This document shows, one piece after another, positions 1-7,869 of a DNA stretch of 64,000 nt. The number at the start of each line of letters is the position of its first letter. Position 1 is the stretch's first letter. The stretch covers positions 124,001-188,000 of the forward strand of contig NZ_CP101717.1 in the NCBI RefSeq assembly GCF_030643825.1, given 5' to 3'. The DNA comes from Salinispirillum sp. LH 10-3-1. Its GTDB lineage: Bacteria > Pseudomonadota > Gammaproteobacteria > Pseudomonadales > Natronospirillaceae. The translations under genes were made by a program, and so were the position numbers. Under the pieces are notes generated by a model. That model worked only from the letters and a program-made list of their open reading frames with translations, made no database searches and was not told the origin of the DNA.

Positions 1-648
1 GTTCAGAAACTGAATTTTGCCGTCGTGAATCCAGGCTTCTACCGCGAACTCCCATCCATCGAGATGCGACTCCATGAGCGAGGGAAACTCATCATCTGGA
101 ATACCATCGACGTCATCCGGCGTGCGGATCACCCGGTGCCCCAAGCAACCGGCTTTGTCGAAAGCCTTGAAGTGAATCGGATCGTTCGGATCACCGTCCA
201 GTTTTAGCAAGGTTTGATTAACCCGCTTCAGAAAGCGAATCACGTCTTCGCGATCGTGCGCTTCCTCAAAAATACCCACGCGTATACCACCCAACTGAGC
301 GCGGCGCTTCATCAGCGACTTATCACGCATTAACATGCTTTGGCCCAGCAGCCTTGGGTTATTCAACAGCACCGCGTTGATGGCACCGGCCCATTCGACC
401 GTCTCTTCGAACAATGGAATAGCGACATTGACGCCCATTTCTTTCAGCGTTTCGGCAATTTCCATCGATCGGTCATTCAAACGCTCAAAGTTCCAAGGAA
501 CGTATGGAATGTCGTGTTTTTCGCAGTAGTCTAGCGCCCAGTCTGGCGCGACAACGACGTAGCGACGGTCAAAATTTTCAGCCGCTTCAATGGCATTTAA
601 ACTCCAACCTAATAGCGCGATGTAACCCTTGTTTGGATCGTTCTTCAT
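1..648 (-). CDS. ATP-grasp domain protein, C-terminus cut off by window edge
   Basis: The visible N-terminal 216 residues are open to the first base of the window. They look like the start of an ATP-grasp ligase or carboxylase-like enzyme: an N-terminal alpha/beta preATP-grasp part, then a lid/central segment beginning near K110-SLMKRRAQLGG (residues 110-121). Next come a phosphate-loop-like segment near residues 160-175 (FKAFDKAGCLGH) and a strand pair around E200 (DGWEFAVEAWIHDG). The start codon at 646-648 is preceded by AAGAGGA at good spacing. Related enzymes ligate a carboxylate to an amine or carboxyl acceptor using ATP, but the substrate cannot be read from this fragment. The gene lies downstream of, and in the same direction as, the glucose ABC operon, separated from it by a terminator. 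In Pseudomonas aeruginosa this position holds the oprB porin, so this is a different gene content. Confidence 0.7.
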   Translation of the reverse strand, partial: MKNDPNKGYIALLGWSLNAIEAAENFDRRYVVVAPDWALDYCEKHDIPYVPWNFERLNDRSMEIAETLKEMGVNVAIPLFEETVEWAGAINAVLLNNPRLLGQSMLMRDKSLMKRRAQLGGIRVGIFEEAHDREDVIRFLKRVNQTLLKLDGDPNDPIHFKAFDKAGCLGHRVIRTPDDVDGIPDDEFPSLMESHLDGWEFAVEAWIHDGKIQFLN

Positions 649-846
649 AAGAGAGTCCTCTTGTGTAGAGTGACGGATCCAACCTCTCGATTGCACCAGC
701 AGAGACCCCACCATACGCTAACGGTGGAGGTCCGTACACTTAGGTGCCGGGTTTATACGGGGGGTTGACGGGACAACGGCCTTGACCGCTTACTGAGACT
801 GACCCAGGCGGGGTCAGAATTACGGCTTGGTTTATTTTTCTTAACG

Positions 847-877
847 CAAAAAAAAGCGCACCCCGATGAGATGCGCT
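847..877 (-). terminator. Rho-independent terminator after gtsD
   Basis: On the minus strand AGCGCA and TGCGCT arms (855-860 and 872-877) flank a 10-nt loop and are followed by a run of eight U (848-855). It ends the gtsABCD transcript before the ATP-grasp gene. A second short hairpin (CTGACCC/GGGTCAG, 799-817) lies beyond it, in an otherwise gene-free stretch to 649. Confidence 0.8.
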
Positions 878-924
878 AAGTACCAACTACCACAATGAAG
901 CCGGTCACATGAAAAGGTTTGGTG

Positions 925-2034
925 TTAAATCCGGTTTTCTGTTTTGAGGTCGAAGAACACCGCTTTGTCCATGTTCATCAAGAACGTCATGGTGTCGCCC
1001 GGCGGCACAGCCTCCGTAGGGTGTACACGGCAGTTCACCTCTTGGCCGTTCATGTTCACCAATACCAGGGTGTCGGCACCGGTCGGCTCGACCACATCGA
1101 CCTTACCGTCAAACTTTACCATGTTGGGTTGGTCTTCTGCGTAGGGGACAACGTGCGTAATCTGTTCCGGGCGTATACCCAGGATTACGCGGTCACCCAC
1201 ACGCGAGCGAACGGTTTGCTCTTGCTTGGGGATCGGCAGATGGTGCAGGGTGCCGGAGACTTCCAACGCTACACAGACTTCATTTTCAAATTCCACGATG
1301 TCGACTTCAATGAAGTTCATAGCCGGTGAACCCATAAAGCCTGCGACAAAAAGGTTCGCCGGGTCGTCGTACACTTCTTGCGGCGTGCCGAACTGCTGCA
1401 CGTGACCGTCTTTCATCACGGCTATGCGGTTAGCCAGCGTCATGGCTTCGATCTGGTCGTGCGTCACGTACACAATGGTGGTGCCTAAGCGCTGGTGTAG
1501 CTTCTTGATTTCGGTACGCATTTCAACGCGCAATTTGGCGTCGAGGTTGGACAGTGGTTCGTCGAACAGGTAGATCTTTGGATGCCGGGCTAACGCACGG
1601 CCCATGGCTACACGCTGGCGCTGACCACCGGACAATTGGCCGGGCTTACGCTTCAGCAGGTGCTCGATCTGCAGCAGGGCAGCGACGCGCTGTACTTCCT
1701 TTTCAATCTCTTCTTTCGGCAACTTGCGAATTTCCAAGCCAAAAGCGATGTTCTTGTACACGTTCATATTGGGGTAGAGCGCGTAGGACTGAAACACCAT
1801 GGCGATGTCGCGGTCTTTCGGCATCACGTTGGTGATGTCGTCGTTGTCGATGCAGATCTGGCCGGAGGTGACTTCCTCCAAACCGGCGATGCAGTTCATC
1901 AAGGTGGACTTACCACACCCCGATGGGCCAACCAAGATGATGAATTCGCCATCTTCGATGTCCATACTGATGCCCTTCAGAATATCAGTACTGCCGAAGG
2001 ACTTTTTTACGTTATCAATAATTAAACTAGCCAT
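925..2034 (-). CDS. gtsD: sugar ABC transporter ATPase (MalK/GtsD type)
   Basis: This is the ATP-hydrolysing subunit of a CUT1-family sugar importer, 369 aa. Visible motifs are Walker [10 protein letters not shown] (36-44), Q-loop Gln82, signature LSGGQ (134-138), Walker B IYLFDEP (154-160) and the H-loop His192. A C-terminal TOBE/regulatory region of about 130 residues follows, as in MalK and UgpC. A strong AGAGGAA ribosome site precedes the ATG. It is the last gene of a four-gene unit (binding protein, two permeases, ATPase) and is followed by a terminator. The order regulator-kinase-SBP-permease-permease-ATPase matches the Pseudomonas glucose locus (gltR-gtrS-gltBFGK/gtsABCD), so glucose or a related hexose is the likely substrate. 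ATPases of this class can serve several transporters, so specificity rests on gtsA. Confidence 0.9.
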   Translation of the reverse strand: MASLIIDNVKKSFGSTDILKGISMDIEDGEFIILVGPSGCGKSTLMNCIAGLEEVTSGQICIDNDDITNVMPKDRDIAMVFQSYALYPNMNVYKNIAFGLEIRKLPKEEIEKEVQRVAALLQIEHLLKRKPGQLSGGQRQRVAMGRALARHPKIYLFDEPLSNLDAKLRVEMRTEIKKLHQRLGTTIVYVTHDQIEAMTLANRIAVMKDGHVQQFGTPQEVYDDPANLFVAGFMGSPAMNFIEVDIVEFENEVCVALEVSGTLHHLPIPKQEQTVRSRVGDRVILGIRPEQITHVVPYAEDQPNMVKFDGKVDVVEPTGADTLVLVNMNGQEVNCRVHPTEAVPPGDTMTFLMNMDKAVFFDLKTENRI

Positions 2035-2100
2035 CTGTGTTTCCTCTGTGCCAACCGGTCTACCGCCGCTTGGGTATGAATTCGTTTGTCAGGGAGCCCA

Positions 2101-2979
2101 TTAACCTTTAACAGAGCCCGCTGTTAATCCGCGTACAAAATACTTACCGGCGATGACATAAACCGCCAGTGTCGGCAGGGCAGCGATGATGGCCCCGGCC
2201 ATGTCCACGTTGTAGCGGCGCTCACCGGTGGAGCTGTTCACCAAGTTATTCAGACCAACCGTCACCGGTTGTGATGACGGGTCAGAGAACGACACGCCAA
2301 ACAAAAAGTCGTTCCAGATCTGCGTGAACTGCCAGATCACACTGACTACCAATATAGGGGTCGACAACGGCAAGATGATGCGCCAGAAGATACGCCAGAA
2401 ACCGGCGCCGTCCAGCTGCGCGGCTTTGATCAGCTCACCGGGAATGGTGACGTAGTAGTTACGGAAAAACAGCGTCGTGAACGCAATGCCGTACACCACG
2501 TGGGTGAAGATCAGCCCGACAATGGAGCCGCTGATGCCTAGCTTGCCCAATACCATGGCTTGCGGTAGCAAGATGGCTTGGAACGGCAGGAAGCAGCCAA
2601 ACAACATCATGCCGAAGAACAGGTTGGCGCCTTTGAATTTCCAGAAACTCAGTACATAGCCGTTCAACGCGCCGATCACGGTGGAAATGGTGACCGCCGG
2701 AATAACCATGATGATGGAGTTGATGAAGTAGGGTTTCAGCCCGCGCTCTGAGCGTGCGCCGATCTGCGCTTCGCTCCACGCCAAGCGCCACGCTTCAGCG
2801 GTCCAGGTTTCTGGCCAGGCGATCAATTGACCGAGACGGATCTCATCCATGGAACGGAATGAAGTGGTGATCATCAGCATCAACGGCAGCAGGTAGTACA
2901 GGGCCATGATCGCCAATATGGCGTACAGAATGCTGCGGCCGGTGATTTCGGCGTAACGTTTATTGGTCATTTTAGTCAT
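2101..2979 (-). CDS. gtsC: sugar ABC transporter permease (MalG/GtsC type)
   Basis: Inner-membrane permease of 292 aa with about six hydrophobic segments. It carries the EAA-type cytoplasmic loop (ELIKAAQLDGAGFW, roughly residues 180-195) that docks on the ATPase. The length and the short N-terminus are typical of MalG-type CUT1 permeases. Its start overlaps the end of gtsB by 8 bp, which indicates translational coupling. A second in-frame ATG three codons downstream (2970) is possible, but the first fits the overlap better. It should pair with GtsB to form the channel for the sugar delivered by GtsA. The substrate call (glucose-type) comes from the binding protein and from gene order. Confidence 0.9.
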   Translation of the reverse strand: MTKMTNKRYAEITGRSILYAILAIMALYYLLPLMLMITTSFRSMDEIRLGQLIAWPETWTAEAWRLAWSEAQIGARSERGLKPYFINSIIMVIPAVTISTVIGALNGYVLSFWKFKGANLFFGMMLFGCFLPFQAILLPQAMVLGKLGISGSIVGLIFTHVVYGIAFTTLFFRNYYVTIPGELIKAAQLDGAGFWRIFWRIILPLSTPILVVSVIWQFTQIWNDFLFGVSFSDPSSQPVTVGLNNLVNSSTGERRYNVDMAGAIIAALPTLAVYVIAGKYFVRGLTAGSVKG

Positions 2980-3910
2980 CTTTCTTCACCCGCAACTCGG
3001 AATACAAGAAGGGCACCAGTATGGCGACGATACCCAGCAACATGATCATGGCCGATGCCGCACCGATGCCCATTTGTCCGCGGTTGAACGAGAACTGGAA
3101 CATGAAGATGGCGGGCAGGTCAGAACTGATACCTGGGCCACCGCCGGTCAGCGCCAAGGCAAGGTCAAACGACTTGATGGCGATGTGGGCCAGCATAATA
3201 AAGGCGCTGAAAAATACCGGGCGCAGGCTTGGAATGATGATGCGCGTATAAATCGTGATGGGCGACGCACCGTCGATTTGCGCGGCCTTGATGATGCTGT
3301 CATCGACGCCACGCAGGCCAGCCAGGAACAAGGCCATAACAAAGCCGGATGACTGCCACACGGCGGCAATGACCACGGTGTAGATGGAAAAATCGGGGTT
3401 TACAATCCAGTCGAAGCGGAAACTTTCCCAGCCGAGACTGATCATAAATTGCTCCAAGCCCACTTGGGGGTTGAGCATCCACTTCCACACGGTACCGGTC
3501 ACAATGAACGAGAGCGCCATGGGGTACAGATAGATGGTGCGCAGAGCGCCTTCGGCGCGAATACGCTGGTCGAGCAAGATGGCCATCAGCAGGCCGATGA
3601 TCAAGCAGATAGCGATGAACAGGAAGGCGTAAACCCCAAGGTTTTTCAGGGCTACCATCCAGCGTTCATTGGCAAACAGGCGGACGTAGTTGTCCCACCC
3701 GACGAAATCGTAACGCGGCAAGATCCGCGAATTAGTGAACGACAGAACCGCTGTCCAGATAACAAAGCCATAGACAAAGATCAGCGTGATCAGCAAGGTC
3801 GGCGAAACGACGAGCTTGGGTATCCAGCTGGCGAGTCGGTCTCCCAGACTGACGTGTCGCGTGCGACGCGTGGTGCCGCTCGTTGACTTGGAAGAGAGTG
3901 ATTGGGTCAT
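2972..3910 (-). CDS. gtsB: sugar ABC transporter permease (MalF/GtsB type)
   Basis: Inner-membrane permease of 312 aa, the first permease of the hexose importer. A basic, Ser/Thr-rich cytoplasmic N-terminus precedes about six transmembrane segments. The EAA loop reads DSIIKAAQIDGASP (near residue 205). The frame is open further upstream to 3946. I chose the ATG at 3910 because ACAGGAT lies at suitable spacing before it, while nothing comparable precedes the upstream start and the extra residues do not look like permease sequence. The gene follows gtsA after a gap containing a strong hairpin, so it may be expressed at a lower level than the binding protein. Confidence 0.88.
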   Translation of the reverse strand: MTQSLSSKSTSGTTRRTRHVSLGDRLASWIPKLVVSPTLLITLIFVYGFVIWTAVLSFTNSRILPRYDFVGWDNYVRLFANERWMVALKNLGVYAFLFIAICLIIGLLMAILLDQRIRAEGALRTIYLYPMALSFIVTGTVWKWMLNPQVGLEQFMISLGWESFRFDWIVNPDFSIYTVVIAAVWQSSGFVMALFLAGLRGVDDSIIKAAQIDGASPITIYTRIIIPSLRPVFFSAFIMLAHIAIKSFDLALALTGGGPGISSDLPAIFMFQFSFNRGQMGIGAASAMIMLLGIVAILVPFLYSELRVKKDD

Positions 3911-4005
3911 GGATAGATCCTGTGGTCGTAAAAAAGCCTGATCCATTGAACGAGTGGTGCCGAGAGGCGTCCGTTGCAGTATAGGTCAGGCTTTTGGGTC
4001 GTGCT

Positions 4006-4037
4006 GAGGCTCATCTGGCCGCAGCCGAATGAGCCTC
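4006..4037 (-). terminator. gtsA-gtsB intercistronic hairpin
   Basis: GAGGCTCAT (4006-4014) pairs perfectly with ATGAGCCTC (4029-4037) around a 14-nt loop. There is no U-run, so it is more likely an mRNA-stabilising or attenuating stem than a full terminator. Such stems commonly let the binding-protein message exceed the permease message. A second pair, AAAAGCCTGA (3932-3941) and TCAGGCTTTT (3986-3995), spans the region upstream of gtsB. Confidence 0.55.
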
Positions 4038-4051
4038 GACAGTGTTAGCCG

Positions 4052-5320
4052 TTACTGAGCCGCGCGGACTGCGTTGGCCAGTTGACGTACGCCGTCTTGC
4101 GCACTCATGTTGCTGTTGAAGTACGTAGTCACCACGTCAAAGATCGCACCGCTCACTGCTGAGGTGGTGGACATGCCGTGCGCCATTGAAGGCACCAAGC
4201 CAGAACCAGACTGTGAAGTCTCCTGGAAGGTGTTCATTGCACTGACTGCGCACTCATCGAAAGGCGCCATATTCTGGTCCAGACGAACGGGAATAGAGCC
4301 TTTGTTCAGGTTGAAGGTTTCTTGGAACTCCGGTGACAACACCAAGCGTGCCATCGTTTGCTGAGCTTCTACGTTCGCTGTATTACGCTGCGAGAACATC
4401 GCCAGCGAGTCAATGTTGAAGGTGAAGGTACCGTCTGTGCCTGGGAAAGGAACACACAGGTAGTCACTGCCTGGGCTCATGTTAGCCGCTGAGAATTCAC
4501 CTTTTGCCCAGTCACCCATGAACTGCATACCGGCTTCACCACGAATAACCATTGCGGTAGCGATGTTCCAATCACGGCCTGGTGAGCCAGCGTCGATGTA
4601 GTTACGCACTTTGCGGAACTCTTCAAAGGTTTTCAGCATGTCAGGGCCTGTCAGCGCTGCTTGGTCGTGTTCAACGAAGGCACGCTCGAAGAATTCAGGG
4701 CCGCCAACGCTCAACGCAATGGACTCGAACGTAGTCGCGTCCTGCCAAGCCTGACCGCCGTGTGCGATGGGCGTGATGCCTGCCGCTTTCAGCTTCTCAG
4801 CGGTTTCCCACAGTTCCGCCATGGTGGTCGGTACAGAGGCACCGGCGCGCTGCAAGGCTGAAGGGTTAACCCACATCCAGTTTACGCGGTGTACGTTAAC
4901 CGGTACGGCAACATATGAACCTTCGTGCTTCATCACGTCCGATACGACGGGTGGCAGTACGTTGTCCCAGCCTTCGGCACGGGCTACGTTGTCCAGTGTT
5001 GCGAGGAAACCAAGGTCACCCCATTCCTGAATTTCCAGACCTTTGATCTGAGCTGACGCCGGTGGGTTGCCGGAAACGGCACGGGCGCGCAATACAGTCA
5101 TGGCGTTTTCACCACCACCACCGGCTACCGCGAAGTCTTTCCACGTATGGCCTTCGCTTTCGACCATTTCTTTCAGCACGCTGATGGCGCGCGCTTCACC
5201 GCCGGAAGTCCACCAGTGCAGCACTTCTACTTCACCAGCAACAGCGCTGGTGGCCATAGAGCCTGCGAGGGCGGCGGCAATGACAGTCTTTTTAGCGTGT
5301 TTCAATGAGATACGGGTCAT
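4052..5320 (-). CDS. gtsA: periplasmic glucose-type sugar-binding protein (GtsA)
   Basis: Extracellular solute-binding protein family 1, 422 aa, the periplasmic receptor that delivers sugar to GtsBC. A signal peptide ends in SAVA with cleavage expected after residue 28. The mature protein opens with EVEVLHWWTSGGEA, the conserved start of Pseudomonas/Thermus glucose-binding proteins. The segment AQIKGLEIQEWGDLG (about residues 87-101) is also typical of that subgroup. AGAGGA precedes the start codon. It is the first gene of the transport operon, with a roughly 200-bp leader carrying a 20-bp inverted repeat shared with the gltR promoter. It therefore probably responds to GltR/GtrS. Mannose or another hexose cannot be excluded as a ligand. 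Confidence 0.9.
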   Translation of the reverse strand: MTRISLKHAKKTVIAAALAGSMATSAVAGEVEVLHWWTSGGEARAISVLKEMVESEGHTWKDFAVAGGGGENAMTVLRARAVSGNPPASAQIKGLEIQEWGDLGFLATLDNVARAEGWDNVLPPVVSDVMKHEGSYVAVPVNVHRVNWMWVNPSALQRAGASVPTTMAELWETAEKLKAAGITPIAHGGQAWQDATTFESIALSVGGPEFFERAFVEHDQAALTGPDMLKTFEEFRKVRNYIDAGSPGRDWNIATAMVIRGEAGMQFMGDWAKGEFSAANMSPGSDYLCVPFPGTDGTFTFNIDSLAMFSQRNTANVEAQQTMARLVLSPEFQETFNLNKGSIPVRLDQNMAPFDECAVSAMNTFQETSQSGSGLVPSMAHGMSTTSAVSGAIFDVVTTYFNSNMSAQDGVRQLANAVRAAQ

Positions 5321-5514
5321 GAGAGTCGATCCTCTGCTTTTTTGTTGTTATCAATAGGCACGTCATTACGTGACGAGCTAACTCTAGTTCGGGGTGGGTA
5401 TGAATACACGTAAGATAGCGCAACCTAATGTAACGCCGCGCTTCGTGCGGTAAGTGGGTGGCGAAGACTCGGCTCGGACACCTGCACCCAGCGGGCTGCG
5501 CGGTGCCAGACTAA

Positions 5515-5534
5515 TTGTAACAAGGCTGTTACAA
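5515..5534 (-). promoter_or_regulatory. putative GltR operator upstream of gtsA
   Basis: Perfect inverted repeat TTGTAACA-aggc-TGTTACAA between the gtrS stop codon and gtsA. The same arrangement (GTAACA-N4-TGTTAC followed by AAAAC) occurs at 7808-7823 in front of gltR. A TACAAT element, usable as a -10 box in the gtsA direction, overlaps the distal arm. The repeat spacing (TTGT-N12-ACAA) does not fit the HexR box (TTGT-N7/8-ACAA). Assignment to GltR is inference from the shared occurrence at both expected targets. Confidence 0.6.
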
Positions 5535-5537
5535 AAC

Positions 5538-7007
5538 CTATTCGCGCGGCAGAAATATACGCACTTCCAAGCCCGCACCCATGCGATTCCGCAGGTGAAT
5601 GTCGCCACCGTGACTGTGTACGATGTTGCGCGCAATGGTCATGCCCAAGCCCGTACCGCCAGTGTGTCGGCTGCGTGAGCCTTCGAGGCGCACGAAGGGG
5701 TCAAAAATGTGTTCCAGTTCCTGTTCAGGCACACCGGGGCCGTCGTCCAAAATGATGATGGTGACCGCTTCTTCGGTTTCCTGCACCTCCACCCAGGCTT
5801 CAGTGCCATAGAACACCGCATTATGGATCAGGTTCGACAGGCAGCGCTTCAGCGCCATAGGTTTGGCATACAGCACGGCGGGCGACCGCACGGTCAGATG
5901 CACCTGACGGCGTAGCACAGCCACTTCTTCTTGTATGGCTTCCAGCATTGGCTGGAGCTGTACCAGACCAGTTGGCTCGTTTAAATCGGTGCTTTGCGCC
6001 AATTCCAGCGCGCCTTGCACCAGTTGTTCCAGCTCGTTCAGGTCTTTATTGAGCTTTTCCCGCACTTCTTCATCGTCCAGCAGCTCGGCGCGCAGGCGCA
6101 AACGTGTAATGGGCGTTTTAAGGTCGTGCGATATGGCAGAAAACAGCAGGTCGCGGTCGTTGATAAAGGTCAGGATGCGGCGCTGCATGATGTTAAAGGC
6201 ACGCGCCGTTTCGCGGACTTCGTAGGTGCCCACCTCGGGCACTGACACCTGGTGAATATCTCGCCCCAGCGACATGGCCGCGCGCGACAGGGTACGCAAG
6301 GGCCGAGTCAGCCAACGCACAATGAACCAGCTGCTGACCATCAGCAGTACCAGCAGGATCATGGTAAACGCCAGCTGTTCCGGGGTGTAGGGGGCGACCC
6401 CTTCGACCACGTAGGGGTCGGGCAGCATTAAACTGGCTAGGTACAGCCAGTCGCCATCTTCCATGCGCATCTGGGCCACCAAAACGGGGGCGGGCGGGTT
6501 CATCACTAGATTATTCTGCACCCAGCGCGAAGGTAACTCAGAAAACAGCACACCGGTGTTAAACACACGCAGCTTGTCCGGATAGGCAAAGTCGACATCA
6601 ATGATGCCAACGCGCTGCCCGACGCGGTCACGAAACGCCCGATGGTAGGCGTCGATCAACTGGCGCTTGAGGGGATTGTCGCGCACCGTTTCGTAGTTCA
6701 CGAACTCCTTGTTCACGCTGAGGAAGAATCGACTGCCGCCCAGATTGCGCTGTTGGTCAACAATGATGTGCTGGAATTCTTTCGGCAGGCTTTCGAAGTA
6801 CATGACTGTTTGCGCCATCGACACCGCAAGGTCCTGTACACTGGCCAGCGCATCCGCTTCTTTACCGCTTTCGATGTACTGAATCCAAATGGTGGTAGCT
6901 AGGAAAAACGACCCGCCCACCGCTAACACAATGACAGACAGCAGGCGGCTGAACAGCGAAGAAAATATCCGAACCCAGATGCTGCTAATACGCCCGAGCA
7001 GGTTCAT
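5538..7007 (-). CDS. gtrS: sensor histidine kinase GtrS of glucose uptake
   Basis: Membrane histidine kinase of 489 aa. Two transmembrane segments (about 21-43 and 213-231) bracket a periplasmic sensor domain of about 165 residues. A HAMP linker follows, then the phospho-acceptor His294 in AISHDLKTP, the N-box at Asn396, G1 DDGPG (421-425) and G2 GGTGLGM. In Pseudomonas the equivalent kinase senses 2-ketogluconate or 6-phosphogluconate-type ligands and controls glucose uptake; that ligand is known for the family, not shown here. The start lies one base after the gltR stop, so the two are co-translated. It sits directly upstream of gtsA, as in the P. aeruginosa locus. Confidence 0.88.
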   Translation of the reverse strand: MNLLGRISSIWVRIFSSLFSRLLSVIVLAVGGSFFLATTIWIQYIESGKEADALASVQDLAVSMAQTVMYFESLPKEFQHIIVDQQRNLGGSRFFLSVNKEFVNYETVRDNPLKRQLIDAYHRAFRDRVGQRVGIIDVDFAYPDKLRVFNTGVLFSELPSRWVQNNLVMNPPAPVLVAQMRMEDGDWLYLASLMLPDPYVVEGVAPYTPEQLAFTMILLVLLMVSSWFIVRWLTRPLRTLSRAAMSLGRDIHQVSVPEVGTYEVRETARAFNIMQRRILTFINDRDLLFSAISHDLKTPITRLRLRAELLDDEEVREKLNKDLNELEQLVQGALELAQSTDLNEPTGLVQLQPMLEAIQEEVAVLRRQVHLTVRSPAVLYAKPMALKRCLSNLIHNAVFYGTEAWVEVQETEEAVTIIILDDGPGVPEQELEHIFDPFVRLEGSRSRHTGGTGLGMTIARNIVHSHGGDIHLRNRMGAGLEVRIFLPRE

Positions 7008-7008
7008 G

Positions 7009-7737
7009 TCAGAGATGCTCGACGCCGGTGGTCAGCAGATAGCCTTGCCCGCGCACCGTTTTGATCAGTTGCGGCGACTTGCCATTGTCATCCAGTTTGT
7101 GACGCAGTCGGCTGATCTGTACATCAATGCTGCGATCATAAGGACTCAGTTCTCGCCCTTTTAGGCGCTGGAACAGGTCTTCACGACTGAGAATTTCGCC
7201 CGGGTTGTTGATGAACAATTGCAGCAGGTCAAAGTCGGCACCGTTGAGTGGGATCACATCACCTCGCGCATGAATCAATTGACGATGCTGCGTGTCCAGA
7301 GTCCACGGGCCGAATTGGATTTTCTGCGCTACGGCGTGTTCGCGAGTGTGGCCGCGATCCTCCACACGGCGCAATACGGCTTTAATGCGGGCCAGCAGCT
7401 CGCGCGGATTGAACGGCTTGCTCATGTAGTCATCAGCGCCCAGTTCCAAGCCGATGATGCGGTCGGTCTCGTCGTTACCGGCGGTCAACATGATGATGGG
7501 AATGGCGGAAGTCGTGCGCACTTTTTTACACAGGGAAAAGCCGTCTTCACCCGGCATCATGATGTCGAGCACGATGAGGTCGATGGCCTGCTTATCCAAG
7601 CGCGCCATCATCTGTTGCCCATTGTGTGCGGTGCTGACACGGAATTGATTGCGCGTCAGATAGGTGTCGAGCAATTCGGTGATCTCATGGTCGTCGTCGA
7701 CCACCAGCACATGGGTGTATTCGCTTGCATTATCCAT
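7009..7737 (-). CDS. gltR: OmpR-family response regulator GltR
   Basis: Response regulator of 242 aa. The receiver domain has the acidic triad near residues 14-16, the phospho-acceptor Asp in LIVLDIMMPGEDG (about 58) and the Lys in SKPFNPRE (about 107). A winged-helix DNA-binding domain forms the C-terminal 100 residues (YDRSIDVQISRLRHKL). A GTG two codons upstream (7743) is open, but I prefer the ATG at 7737. The gene is transcribed with gtrS and divergently from cyaA. Its promoter region holds a TATAAT box immediately next to an inverted repeat shared with the gtsA leader, which suggests autoregulation. Expected target: the glucose importer, and in Pseudomonas also glk/edd. Confidence 0.87.
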   Translation of the reverse strand: MDNASEYTHVLVVDDDHEITELLDTYLTRNQFRVSTAHNGQQMMARLDKQAIDLIVLDIMMPGEDGFSLCKKVRTTSAIPIIMLTAGNDETDRIIGLELGADDYMSKPFNPRELLARIKAVLRRVEDRGHTREHAVAQKIQFGPWTLDTQHRQLIHARGDVIPLNGADFDLLQLFINNPGEILSREDLFQRLKGRELSPYDRSIDVQISRLRHKLDDNGKSPQLIKTVRGQGYLLTTGVEHL

Positions 7738-7799
7738 GGGCACTGATTTTATTATTGGAATAACGACTAGACTATATTACAAGGGTTTCAGCGCAAACC

Positions 7800-7827
7800 A
7801 TTATAAAGTAACAATGATGTTACAAAA
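7800..7827 (-). promoter_or_regulatory. gltR promoter with GltR-type operator
   Basis: A consensus -10 (TATAAT on the minus strand, 7800-7805) is directly adjacent to the inverted repeat GTAACA-atga-TGTTAC (7808-7823), which is followed by AAAAC exactly as at the gtsA site. The operator covers the -35 region, so a bound regulator would either replace the -35 contact (activation) or block it (autorepression). The same 126-bp gap must contain the cyaA promoter. Confidence 0.6.
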
Positions 7828-7869
7828 CAACAGCCACCGCATGCACAAACTCGGAGAATCCTCCTGCTC

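Noticed and set aside
925-1329. Long plus-strand frames opposite gtsD
   Set aside because: They are antisense shadows of a gene with complete ABC motifs.
5515-5534. HexR operator
   Set aside because: The arms are TTGT-N12-ACAA, too far apart for the HexR box (TTGT-N7/8-ACAA), and the same spacing recurs before gltR.
7744-7869. CRP-binding site between gltR and cyaA
   Set aside because: No TGTGA-N6-TCACA-like dyad was found in the gap.
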